Source of the DNA: Alphaproteobacteria bacterium
GTDB lineage: Bacteria; Pseudomonadota; Alphaproteobacteria; Thalassobaculales; Thalassobaculaceae
Direction of reading: 5' to 3'
DNA: 64,000 nt
NCBI GenBank assembly: GCA_024742275.1
Contig: JANSYS010000009.1
Span: 1-64,000, forward strand
Shown here in pieces: positions 54,747-63,012 of the stretch (positions within the stretch are counted from its first letter, which is position 1; each line of letters starts with the position of its first letter). The notes beneath the pieces are model-generated. The model was not told the origin of the DNA. It ran no database searches and was given only the letters and a program-made list of their open reading frames with translations. Made by a program: the position numbers and the translations under genes.

Positions 54747-54821
54747 GCGGGCGTAGCTCAGGGGTAGAGCACAACCTTGCCAAGGTTGGGGTCGTGAGTT
54801 CGAATCTCATCGCCCGCTCCA
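54747..54821 (+). tRNA. tRNA-Gly (anticodon GCC)
   Basis: A 75-base cloverleaf: acceptor GCGGGCG pairs with CGCCCGC, the D-arm is GCTC-AGGGGTA-GAGC, the anticodon arm ACCTT-GCC-AAGGT presents GCC, the T-arm is built on GTTCGAATC, and the encoded CCA ends at 54821. It decodes GGC/GGT. No second tRNA follows and no attachment-site duplication of its 3' end is visible nearby. Confidence 0.96.
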
Positions 54822-54914
54822 ATTTTCCTGCACATCGACCATCTCACCCGACCGAGCATTGTTCGGGATGGGCGGGTCTATTTGGCGTTTTTCCCGCTGG
54901 GCCGCGTCGTCCGG

Positions 54915-55748
54915 TCAGCGGCGCAACCGCAGAAGCAGGCCCTGGGCGACGTTTCCGACCGCGTTGGCGGCCGCCGCGCCCATCTGGTCGGATACCTCAT
55001 CCGCCAGATCGATAAGAAGTTCCGCCTGTCGGCGAAGGACGGCTTCCCGACCGTCGGCGATCGCGAGAATCGCTTCCTCAGCAGCGAAATACCGATCGAC
55101 TTCCGGCCGGACCTCGGAGGTTTCCGCGCAGTCCGGCAAGGCGTGCCACGACTCCCGCGCCATATCGAATTCGACGAAAGCCGCTTCAAGCTCGCTGTCG
55201 ACGTCCTCGGGCGCGGGCGCCTGAACGAGCGCGGAGATAGGGACGCTCAGACCGGCTGATCCGGCGATGGAGATCAGGGCATCGGCAATCAGTCTGCGGG
55301 CTTCCGCCACGTCGTCGTCGCGGTGGCCGGGCCGGTTCTGGAACGCGCCCGGTCCCGCCGGTTCGCCCGTCGCCCTGTTGGGCGCGCTGTCGCGATCGCC
55401 CGCACATTCATCCGGCCGGTTGCGGTCCGGCCGCCGATCGCGGTCCGCGTCGTCCGCCGCTACCGAGCGGCGTGGGCCGCTCAACAATTCCAGAGCATGC
55501 GCCAATTGGATGGTCAGGGCCGCGTGTCCTCCAGGAACGGCACCGCCGGCCAGGCTGACCGGAAGCATGGGCACGCCTCCCGGCGCCCGGTAGCCGGCGC
55601 CACCGCGTCTGCCGGTGCCGGGCGACCAGAAGGGCCCGGATTCCGGAGGCCGATTCCACTGCGTCATCGTGTCGGCCAAATTGCGGAGGCCGGCATCCGA
55701 TTGGCGGTCCGGCGGCCCGCCGGCTGAAATATCGTCATTGGGACACAT
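54915..55748 (-). CDS. hypothetical protein, helical C-terminus
   Basis: The 277-aa frame from ATG 55748 has a low-complexity Pro/Gly/Arg/Asp-rich first half (to about residue 140) with no recognisable fold, then an acidic, helical second half (EARRLIADALISIAG, EAAFVEFDMARESWHAL, AELLIDLADEVSDQMG). I recognise no family. The C-terminal half looks protein-like; the N-terminal half could be non-coding, with a later start. No strong ribosome site. It faces left toward tRNA-Gly and is divergent from the HTH regulator. Confidence 0.5.
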   Translation of the reverse strand: MCPNDDISAGGPPDRQSDAGLRNLADTMTQWNRPPESGPFWSPGTGRRGGAGYRAPGGVPMLPVSLAGGAVPGGHAALTIQLAHALELLSGPRRSVAADDADRDRRPDRNRPDECAGDRDSAPNRATGEPAGPGAFQNRPGHRDDDVAEARRLIADALISIAGSAGLSVPISALVQAPAPEDVDSELEAAFVEFDMARESWHALPDCAETSEVRPEVDRYFAAEEAILAIADGREAVLRRQAELLIDLADEVSDQMGAAAANAVGNVAQGLLLRLRR

Positions 55749-55821
55749 GCTTCGGATCCGTCCGCTTGTTCTGTCATGCGTGAGTATACGGACGCAGACT
55801 AGCGACATAATTGCAGACTGA

Positions 55822-55838
55822 CTATCGAAAATTGATAG
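55822..55838. promoter_or_regulatory. palindromic operator upstream of the HTH regulator gene
   Basis: CTATCGA-AAA-TTGATAG is a 17-base dyad with one mismatch, about 90 bases before the regulator's ATG at 55929. The same palindrome, without mismatch, occurs at 57412-57428 in front of the convergent GNAT-like gene. Autoregulation is the simplest reading. Confidence 0.6.
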
Positions 55839-55928
55839 AATTTCGATCTAAATCGAGAGTAAAGCCGATCAAACCGATCGCGCGTCTATCATATTTTATT
55901 TTTCGTCTGGCGGATGTAGTGTCCGGTT

Positions 55929-56594
55929 ATGAAGCAGGAGTTGACCGGGGAGGCCCTGCGCAGCGCGCTCGGCCGGTTGAACTGGACCCGAGAGCGGCTC
56001 GCCAGGGCGGCGGGTCTCGGCGAGGCGACGGTCTATCGCATGCTGGCCCAGAACGGCGCCATCCAGGCACGGCGCAGCTCCATGGAGAAGGTCGCGCAGG
56101 CTCTAGAGGCCGAGGGCGTGCTTGATCCCGCGGGGTTGGTGCATCGCGAGGAGCCCCTGGTTACCGTGAGCCTGCCCGGAGACTTGATCCGGCGGATGCC
56201 CGGTCGGTTCGCCAACCTGTCTCGGCTTTGGGCGCAATCCATGGAAGCCACCGATCTGGACGATCTGCTGGCGCGGTTGGGTGGCGTGACCGAGCGTGTA
56301 TCGAGCGCGTATGTGTGCGAGTCCGGCGGGCTCACCATCGGTATGCTCGGACATGGGCTTCGATGGGCGTCCAACAACATGATCGGACGCCCCTTGATGG
56401 AGCTGGCGGACAAGGACGTGGCCGTCTCCGCCTCAGAACGGTATTGGCGCTCGATCATCTCCCATGAACCGACCCTCGCCTATTGTCGGCGCGGCGACCT
56501 GGACTTCACGGTGCTTACCGTACCAGTGCTGCATCACGACCGGCAGGCTGTCGTGTCCTGGTCGGAACTAGGACGTCCGGACCTTTGGAGATGA
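55929..56594 (+). CDS. HTH transcriptional regulator with a C-terminal PAS-like sensor domain
   Basis: The 221-aa protein has an XRE-type helix-turn-helix at about residues 6-60 (TRERLARAAGLGEATVYRMLAQNG, then a second pair of helices SSMEKVAQALEAEGV). The rest, from about 80, has a PAS-like layout: MPGRFANLSRLWAQSMEATDLDDLLARL, MIGRPLMELADKDVAVSASERYWRSII and LDFTVLTVPVLHHDRQAVVSWSEL. The input is unknown. The 5' flank is AT-rich with a palindrome shared with the neighbouring gene's promoter. Its 3' end overlaps that gene by 80 bases on the opposite strand. It is probably the local regulator of the pair. Confidence 0.8.
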   Translation: MKQELTGEALRSALGRLNWTRERLARAAGLGEATVYRMLAQNGAIQARRSSMEKVAQALEAEGVLDPAGLVHREEPLVTVSLPGDLIRRMPGRFANLSRLWAQSMEATDLDDLLARLGGVTERVSSAYVCESGGLTIGMLGHGLRWASNNMIGRPLMELADKDVAVSASERYWRSIISHEPTLAYCRRGDLDFTVLTVPVLHHDRQAVVSWSELGRPDLWR

Positions 56595-57261
56595 AGTCCA
56601 GGGCATCCTTGATGATCTGCACCGGGGCGGCGTAGCCGAACCAGAGCGGGGTCGGCGGCGTCGTGTAGTGCCAGGTCGCGCCGGGCTCCAGGAATAGGGG
56701 ACGGTACCGCTCGGCGATCCCCTTCTTCATGACGATTTCCGGAACCATGAAGAAGACATGCTTTGCATCCCAGACCTCGACGGCGAAGCTCCGGCCGATC
56801 ACGGGCAGGAACGGCACCAGGAAGTGGGAGAGGTCCGTACCGCGCAGATCCGGGCGGACCCAGATTCCGCCAGAGAACGCGGACGCGCCCTCCATTGCTT
56901 CGAACCATTCCCGGACCGTGCCGTGGATCTCGATGTCCGGCGACGGGCAGGCACGGTGCAGGCCGATCTCGTCCATGTATTCGGCCATCGTGTCGGCCGG
57001 CAGGTAGAGGCCGCAGGCATAGGTGCCGACCACCTTGCCGTCCTTGTGTATCAGCACGCACATGCCCCGGTCGGCGTTCGTCGTCTCGTTCCAGTAACCG
57101 GGAAACACGATACCGCCGTTCCTGTCGACTTTCTCGAACGCGGAAAAGTCTCCGTGAATCGTCAATTCAGCGCCGAACCGGGCGAGGCTGCGTTGTCCTG
57201 CGGCGATGAGGTCGCCCATGATCGTTCCGGCCAGTGCTTGCGGCAGTCTTGTTCGTTGCAT
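56515..57261 (-). CDS. GNAT-like protein of unknown function, probable target of the adjacent regulator
   Basis: The 248-aa protein is a mixed alpha/beta domain. GMCVLIHKDGKVVGTYACGLYLP near 66-88 and SGGIWVRPDLRGTDLSHFLVPFLPVIGRSFAV near 129-160 are laid out like the acetyl-CoA-binding strand and R-G-x-x-L loop of GNAT acyltransferases, though the loop is not canonical. ATG 57261 follows GGAGG at good spacing. Two copies of a TTGAT palindrome lie 120-170 bases upstream. Relation to autoinducer synthases is conceivable from fold alone, but no diagnostic residues are seen. Confidence 0.7.
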   Translation of the reverse strand: MQRTRLPQALAGTIMGDLIAAGQRSLARFGAELTIHGDFSAFEKVDRNGGIVFPGYWNETTNADRGMCVLIHKDGKVVGTYACGLYLPADTMAEYMDEIGLHRACPSPDIEIHGTVREWFEAMEGASAFSGGIWVRPDLRGTDLSHFLVPFLPVIGRSFAVEVWDAKHVFFMVPEIVMKKGIAERYRPLFLEPGATWHYTTPPTPLWFGYAAPVQIIKDALDFISKGPDVLVPTRTRQPAGRDAALVR

Positions 57262-57382
57262 CTCGTCCTCCATTGGTGAACCGACATTCGGGTCCCTGGC
57301 CGTCCAAGAAAAACAGACAACCGTACAGTGAAATGACCCAAAAGCAGCGAGCAGGAAACTTTATCTTAAGTAACGGAAACCA

Positions 57383-57395
57383 ATCAATATTTGAT
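57383..57395. promoter_or_regulatory. palindromic operator, distal-spaced copy (ATCAA-TAT-TTGAT)
   Basis: A perfect 13-base dyad ATCAA-TAT-TTGAT with the same half-site and 3-base spacer as the elements at 55822-55838 and 57412-57428. Its centre is 31 bases from that of 57412-57428, about three helical turns, so two dimers could bind on the same face. Confidence 0.55.
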
Positions 57396-57411
57396 CAGTT
57401 TTCTATCTATT

Positions 57412-57428
57412 CTATCAATTTTTGATAG
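57412..57428. promoter_or_regulatory. palindromic operator (CTATCAA-TTT-TTGATAG)
   Basis: A perfect 17-base dyad about 150 bases upstream of the GNAT-like ATG at 57261 (minus strand). It differs from the element before the HTH gene at one half-site base and in the spacer. Confidence 0.65.
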
Positions 57429-57650
57429 TTTCATGGAATCTCCCCCCTCGTATCGACTTTGCACGGAGGCTTAAGAGGCGGGTCGAGAACCAGATCGCGG
57501 ACGAACGCGTGCCAGACGGCTCTCCCGACGGTCCCACCGATCGGTAAAGTGCGAACTGTTTCCGCAGGTTCCGCGCTTCTGATACGCTCGAACTAGACGC
57601 CCGAGTCGCCGAGAGTGCGGCAGGACGGAAACTGCCAGGGGGGCATGAAC

Positions 57651-60600
57651 ATGCGCAGCCGCACCGAGACCCTGAAGGTCGAGAAGGTCGAAGCCGTCTG
57701 CGCCCTGGTTCTCGAGCGACTGCAGGGAACCAGAGCGGAAACGGCGGGCGCCTTCGTCAAACAGTTCTTCGACAATGTTGCGCCTCAGGATCTTGTGGAC
57801 GAGGAAGTCGAGGATCTTTTCGGGGCGGCCATCTCCATCTGGACTCTCGGGCGCGACCGCAAGGCCGGGCAGCCTCGGATCCGCGCCTACAATCCCCGGT
57901 TCGAGGAAGTCGGTTGGCAGTCGACCCACACGGTCATCGAGATCGTGAACGACGATATGCCGTTCCTCGTCGATTCGGTGACGGCGGCGCTCAACCGGCT
58001 CGACCTGACGGTTCATATCGTCATTCACCCGATCCTCCGGGTGACGCGGGACGCCAAGGGGCAGGTCACTTCGCTGCTGAACGAGGAGGACACGTCCGAC
58101 GGCGCCGTCAGCGAGTCCTACATGCATCTCCAGATCTCCGAGCAGACCTCGGCAGAGGCCTTGGCGAAGATCGAGGAGTCGCTGGCCCAGGTACTGGCAG
58201 ACGTCCGAGCGGCGGTCGAAGACTGGCGGACCATGCGGAAGACCATGGTCGACGTGATCGAGGAACTGGAGAACGCGCCGCCAAAGGGCCAGACGAAGCC
58301 GGATCTGGACGAAGTCTGCGCGTTTCTGCGCTGGATCGAGGACAATCACTTCACCTTCCTCGGCTACCGCCAATACGACTACACCGGCAGCGGCGCGAAG
58401 CTACGCATGGAGGTGGTGAAGGGTAGCGGGCTCGGGATCATCCGCTCTCCAGACGTGAGCGTGTTCGACGGCCTGCGCGACATCGGTACGCTTCCGAAAC
58501 AAGTTCAAGGATTTCTGCTCGATCCGACGCCGTTGCTGGTCATGAAGGCCAACAAGGTGTCCACCGTCCATCGGCCGGTCCCGTTGGACTCGATCAGCGT
58601 CAAGCGCATCGACAAGTTGGGCAAGGTGGTGGGCGAGCACAGATTCATCGGCCTCTTTACTTCCGTGGCCTACAATCAGAGTCCCAAGGAGATACCGCTG
58701 CTCCGCCGCAGGGTGGACAAGATCGTCAGCCGAGCGGGCTTCCGCCCGACGAGCCACGACGGCAAGGCGCTGGTCAACATCCTCGAGACGTATCCACGCG
58801 ACGAACTGTTCCAAGCCAGCGAGGACGAACTCTTCGAAATCTCGATCGGTATCCTCCACCTGCAGGAGCGCCAGAAGACGGCGGTCTTCGTCCGGCGCGA
58901 CGCCTTCGAGCGGTTCGTCTCGATCCTCGTCTACGTCCCGCGCGATCACTACAACACGCAGCTTCGCGAGCGTTTCCAGGCCATTCTCTCCGCCGCCTTC
59001 AACGGCGAGGTGACGTCCTTCTACACGCAGATGTCGGAAAGCATACTGGCCCGGCTGCATTGCATCCTCTCGACGACCCGTGGCGAGATTCCGGATGTCG
59101 ACACCGATGAACTCAATCAGCGCCTGATCGATGCGGGGCGGAGCTGGTCTGACAAGCTCCACGACGCCCTGGTCGAGGACAAGGGAGAGGAGGCGGCGCA
59201 GAAGCTGCTCCGGCGCTACGGTCCGGCGTTCCCGACCAGCTATAGAGAAGCGTACTCCGCCCATGCGGCGATCTTCGATATGGAGCGCATGGAGGAGATC
59301 CACGGCGAGTTCCAACTCGGCATGAATCTGTTCCGTCCGATCGGCGTGGACGATGACGTCCTGCATCTGAAGCTGTTCCATTGCGGCGAGCCGGTACCGC
59401 TCAGCGACGTGATGCCGATGCTGGAGAACATGGGCGTTCGCGTGCTCTCCGAGGTTCCCTTTGAGATCGCCGGCGGCGGGATGCGGCAGCCGATCTGGCT
59501 TCACGATTTTGAGATGCGGCTGCGTGCCGAGACCGAGTGCGACCTTGCGACGATCAAGCTCCCTTTCCAGGAGGCGTTCGGTGCGGTCTGGGACCGGCGG
59601 ATGGAGAACGACGGCTTCAACGGGTTGGTGCTCAATGCCGGCCTGACGTGGCGCGAGGTCACCGTGATCCGCGCCTATGCGAAGTACTTGCGCCAGGCGG
59701 CTTTCACCTTCTCCCAGGACTACATGGAGGAGACCCTGCTCGCCTACGCGCCGATCGCCCGGTTGCTGGTCGAACTGTTCGCCGCCCGCTTCGACCCAGC
59801 CGGAGAGGCCGGCCGCGACAAGGCGGTCGATAGCCTTGAGCAGCGCATCCAGGACGCCCTAGACGGTGTGGCGAACCTTGATCAGGATCGGATTCTGCGC
59901 CGCTTCCTGAACCTGATTCAGTCGACCCTGAGGACCAACTTCTATCAGCCCGACGAGCAGGGGCAGCCCAAGAGCTACGTCTCGTTCAAGCTGGACAGCC
60001 AGTCGATCGAGGAACTGCCGCTACCGCGACCGCTGGTCGAGATCTGGGTGTACAGCCCGCGGGTGGAAGCGGTGCATCTGCGCGGCGGCAAAGTCGCCCG
60101 GGGGGGAATTCGGTGGTCGGATCGGCGCGAGGACTTCCGCACCGAGATCCTCGGTCTCATGAAGGCCCAACAGGTGAAGAATGCCGTGATCGTGCCCGTC
60201 GGCTCCAAAGGCGGGTTCGTGGTCAAGCGTCCGCCGGTCGGCGGCAGCCGCGAGGAAGTCCAGGCGGAGGCTATCGAGTGCTACAAGACACTGATGCGCG
60301 GGATGCTGGACATCACCGACAACATCTCCGGCGCCGACGTCATCGCGCCTGCGGAGGTTGTCCGCTACGACGCTGACGATCCCTATCTCGTGGTCGCGGC
60401 GGACAAAGGGACCGCGACCTTCTCCGACATCGCCAACGGGGTGTCCCAGGACTACGGCTTCTGGCTCGACGACGCTTTCGCCTCGGGCGGGTCGGCCGGG
60501 TACGATCACAAGAAAATGGGCATCACCGCCCGCGGCGCCTGGGAGAGCGTGAAGCGTCATTTCCGAGAGCTCGGACACAATACCCAGAGCGAGGATTTCA

Positions 60601-62576
60601 CGGTCGCCGGCTGCGGTGACATGTCCGGCGACGTCTTCGGCAACGGCATGCTCCTGTCCGAGCACATCCGTCTGATCGGCGCGTTCAACCACCTGCACAT
60701 TTTCATCGACCCGGATCCCGACCCCGCAAAGGGCTTCAAGGAGCGCAAGCGCCTGTTCGACATGCCGCGGTCGAGTTGGAGCGACTACGACACCAAGCTG
60801 ATCTCCAAGGGAGGCGGCGTGTTCGAGCGCACCGCCAAATCGATCAAGCTGACCGCCGAGATCAAGAAGACCTTCGGCATCGCCGAGGACACGGTGACGC
60901 CGAACGAGCTGATCCGCGCCATTCTGATGGCCGAGGTCGACCTACTCTGGTTCGGCGGCATCGGGACCTATGTGAAGTCCGAACGCGAGAGCAATCCGGA
61001 CGCCGGCGATCGCGCGAACGATCCGGTCCGGATCGACGGTCGGGAGATCCGAGCCAAGGTCGTCGGCGAAGGGGCGAATCTCGGTGTTACCCAGCGCGGC
61101 CGGATCGAGGCGGCGCTGAACGGGGTGAAGCTGAATACCGACGCCATCGACAATTCCGCCGGCGTCGACTGCTCTGACCACGAAGTCAACATCAAGGTTC
61201 TGCTCGGCGCGATCCTGGCCGACGGCGACATGACCCTGAAACAGCGCGACAAGCTGCTGGAGGCGATGACCGACGAGGTCGCGGAACTGGTCCTGGCCGA
61301 CAATTACGACCAGACCCTCGCTCTCTCGCTTGCCGCGCATCGGGGCCTCGACCTGATCGACGCCCAAAGCCGGCTGATGCGCCAGCTCGAACGCGGGCAT
61401 CTCAAGCTGAACCGGCGCATCGAATTCCTGCCGGACGACGAGGCGATCGCCGATCGGGTTTCAGACGGCAACGGCCTGACCCGCCCAGAACTCGCCGTCC
61501 TCCTGGCCTACGCCAAGATGTCCCTGTACGACGACCTGCTGGAGAGCGACCTGCCGGATGATCCGGCCCTGTCCGACGATCTGGAGCTGTATTTCCCGGA
61601 ACGGCTCCGCGCCAAGCACGGCAAGTCGATCATGGAGCATCGCCTGCGCCGCGAGATCATCGCCACCACCGTCACCAACTCGATGATCAACCGGGTCGGG
61701 GCGACCTTCCTCAACACGCTGGCCGAGCAGACCGGCGCGAAACCGGCGGAGATCGCTCGGGCCTACACCATCGTCCGCGACGTCTTCGGACTGCGCGGGC
61801 TGTGGGACGCCATCGAGGCCTTGGACAACGCGGTGCCGGCTGCCCTGCAGACCCGGATGCTGCTCGATATCCAGAGGCTGGTCGAGCGCGAAACCCTCTG
61901 GTTCCTGCGCAACGGCCGCCGACCCCTGGATATCGCGAGTCATGTCAATGAGTTCGAGCCTGGAATCAGCGCCCTCAAGGGCTGCCTCGCCGAGGTGATC
62001 GGCGATGCCGAACGCACCGATATGGACAGGGTGTGCGCGGAGCTGCGGGAGCAAGGAGTTCCGAAGGATCTCGCGCTTGAAATCGCCTCTCTCGAGGTGC
62101 TCACCGCCGCCTGCGACATCGTCCGCCTCGCCGCCGGATCCAACGCTCAGGTCCGAACGGTCGCGGTCGTCTATTTCAAGGTCGGCGGACGGTTCTCCAT
62201 GGATTGGCTGCGGGACGGCGCGCTGGCGCTGACCACGGACACCTACTGGCAAAAGCTCGCGGTCAACGCCCTGGTGGATGATTTCTATCAGCATCAGAGC
62301 CAGCTCACCCAAAACGTCCTCGGCCAGATCGACGCGACCGGCGGTCCGTCGAAGGCGAAGAAGCCGGCGTCGAAGAAGGCCGCTGACCGGAAGAGCCGGT
62401 CGGTAAACGGCGATGCGGCGGCGGCTGATGCGGCGATCCGGACATGGACCTCGGATCGGACCGACGACGTGGAACGCACGGACCGGTTGATCGACGATAT
62501 CCGCTCGGCCGATCATTTGGATCTCGCCATGCTGGCCGTCGCCAACGGCCAGATGCGAGCGCTCCTTTCCAGATGA
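57651..62576 (+). CDS. NAD-specific glutamate dehydrogenase, large (about 180 kDa) type
   Basis: The 1641-aa product deaminates glutamate to 2-oxoglutarate and ammonium with NAD. The N-terminal half holds the regulatory and ACT-like regions (for example QSTHTVIEIVNDDMPFLVDSVTAALNRL near 88-115 and YVPRDHYNTQLRERFQ near 425-440). The catalytic core begins at ARGGIRWSDRREDFRTEILGLMKAQ near 813-837 with VPVGSKGGFV. VAADKGTATFSDIAN near 914 and GYDHKKMGITARGAWESVKRH near 945 precede the NAD domain. The C-terminal tail is Lys-rich near 1565-1580. ATG 57651 was chosen because AGGGGG lies 8 bases before it; ATG 57645 is too close and GTG 57615 lacks a site. The full length is intact. Confidence 0.96.
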   Translation: MRSRTETLKVEKVEAVCALVLERLQGTRAETAGAFVKQFFDNVAPQDLVDEEVEDLFGAAISIWTLGRDRKAGQPRIRAYNPRFEEVGWQSTHTVIEIVNDDMPFLVDSVTAALNRLDLTVHIVIHPILRVTRDAKGQVTSLLNEEDTSDGAVSESYMHLQISEQTSAEALAKIEESLAQVLADVRAAVEDWRTMRKTMVDVIEELENAPPKGQTKPDLDEVCAFLRWIEDNHFTFLGYRQYDYTGSGAKLRMEVVKGSGLGIIRSPDVSVFDGLRDIGTLPKQVQGFLLDPTPLLVMKANKVSTVHRPVPLDSISVKRIDKLGKVVGEHRFIGLFTSVAYNQSPKEIPLLRRRVDKIVSRAGFRPTSHDGKALVNILETYPRDELFQASEDELFEISIGILHLQERQKTAVFVRRDAFERFVSILVYVPRDHYNTQLRERFQAILSAAFNGEVTSFYTQMSESILARLHCILSTTRGEIPDVDTDELNQRLIDAGRSWSDKLHDALVEDKGEEAAQKLLRRYGPAFPTSYREAYSAHAAIFDMERMEEIHGEFQLGMNLFRPIGVDDDVLHLKLFHCGEPVPLSDVMPMLENMGVRVLSEVPFEIAGGGMRQPIWLHDFEMRLRAETECDLATIKLPFQEAFGAVWDRRMENDGFNGLVLNAGLTWREVTVIRAYAKYLRQAAFTFSQDYMEETLLAYAPIARLLVELFAARFDPAGEAGRDKAVDSLEQRIQDALDGVANLDQDRILRRFLNLIQSTLRTNFYQPDEQGQPKSYVSFKLDSQSIEELPLPRPLVEIWVYSPRVEAVHLRGGKVARGGIRWSDRREDFRTEILGLMKAQQVKNAVIVPVGSKGGFVVKRPPVGGSREEVQAEAIECYKTLMRGMLDITDNISGADVIAPAEVVRYDADDPYLVVAADKGTATFSDIANGVSQDYGFWLDDAFASGGSAGYDHKKMGITARGAWESVKRHFRELGHNTQSEDFTVAGCGDMSGDVFGNGMLLSEHIRLIGAFNHLHIFIDPDPDPAKGFKERKRLFDMPRSSWSDYDTKLISKGGGVFERTAKSIKLTAEIKKTFGIAEDTVTPNELIRAILMAEVDLLWFGGIGTYVKSERESNPDAGDRANDPVRIDGREIRAKVVGEGANLGVTQRGRIEAALNGVKLNTDAIDNSAGVDCSDHEVNIKVLLGAILADGDMTLKQRDKLLEAMTDEVAELVLADNYDQTLALSLAAHRGLDLIDAQSRLMRQLERGHLKLNRRIEFLPDDEAIADRVSDGNGLTRPELAVLLAYAKMSLYDDLLESDLPDDPALSDDLELYFPERLRAKHGKSIMEHRLRREIIATTVTNSMINRVGATFLNTLAEQTGAKPAEIARAYTIVRDVFGLRGLWDAIEALDNAVPAALQTRMLLDIQRLVERETLWFLRNGRRPLDIASHVNEFEPGISALKGCLAEVIGDAERTDMDRVCAELREQGVPKDLALEIASLEVLTAACDIVRLAAGSNAQVRTVAVVYFKVGGRFSMDWLRDGALALTTDTYWQKLAVNALVDDFYQHQSQLTQNVLGQIDATGGPSKAKKPASKKAADRKSRSVNGDAAAADAAIRTWTSDRTDDVERTDRLIDDIRSADHLDLAMLAVANGQMRALLSR

Positions 62577-62595
62577 CAGGGACGGTGCGGGGGCG

Positions 62596-63012
62596 ATGAG
62601 GCCGCAATGGGACGCTATCGGTGAGTACGGCAGCGGGCGCGTATCCTGGGTGGTCGACTTCCGTCAGTCCTTGCTGACGATCCGACTTCAGGGCGGCGTG
62701 ACCGATGACGACCTGTCAACGGGGATACCTCGGATCTGGGGGGGCCACCCCGACGTGCTGGAATTCGATACGATTGTCGATGCGCGCCACCTGACCGGCG
62801 AGGGCAAATACGGTTGGCGCGGCTTACGGGACGTGGCGCGAGACTGGAGACACTTCGCCAAAGGCCGGGACGCGGGGACCAAGGCGGCGATCGTATTGGG
62901 TGATACCTTGCTGACAAAGCTGGTCCGGGCGATCGCCTTCGACTATCCGGGAACGGTCTTCCGCATCTTTCTCGACATCGACGAGGCCAAGGCGTGGCTG
63001 GGCGTGGAATGA
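62596..63012 (+). CDS. small SpoIIAA/STAS-like protein
   Basis: The 138-aa protein follows the SpoIIAA-like layout: VVDFRQSLLTIRLQGGVTDDDL near 19-40, a central helix-rich stretch RGLRDVARDWRHFAKGRD near 76-93, AAIVLGDTLLTKLVRAIAF, and the ending VFRIFLDIDEAKAWL. It parallels the 43577-43975 protein. It lies 19 bases after the glutamate dehydrogenase gene and overlaps the transporter start (ATGA), so the three are probably co-transcribed. Function unknown. Confidence 0.7.
   Translation: MRPQWDAIGEYGSGRVSWVVDFRQSLLTIRLQGGVTDDDLSTGIPRIWGGHPDVLEFDTIVDARHLTGEGKYGWRGLRDVARDWRHFAKGRDAGTKAAIVLGDTLLTKLVRAIAFDYPGTVFRIFLDIDEAKAWLGVE

Larger units (their letters stand above)
57262..57650. other. 389-base divergent region between the GNAT-like gene and glutamate dehydrogenase
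   Basis: The left and middle part (to about 57435) is AT-rich and contains two palindromic operators for the GNAT-like gene. From about 57435 rightward it is GC-rich and holds the dehydrogenase leader, ending in AGGGGG. No gene is seen. Confidence 0.6.

Noticed and set aside
54795-54821. tRNA-Gly 3' end as a phage or island attachment site
   Set aside because: No second copy of the tRNA 3' end and no integrase gene were seen to the right within the window.
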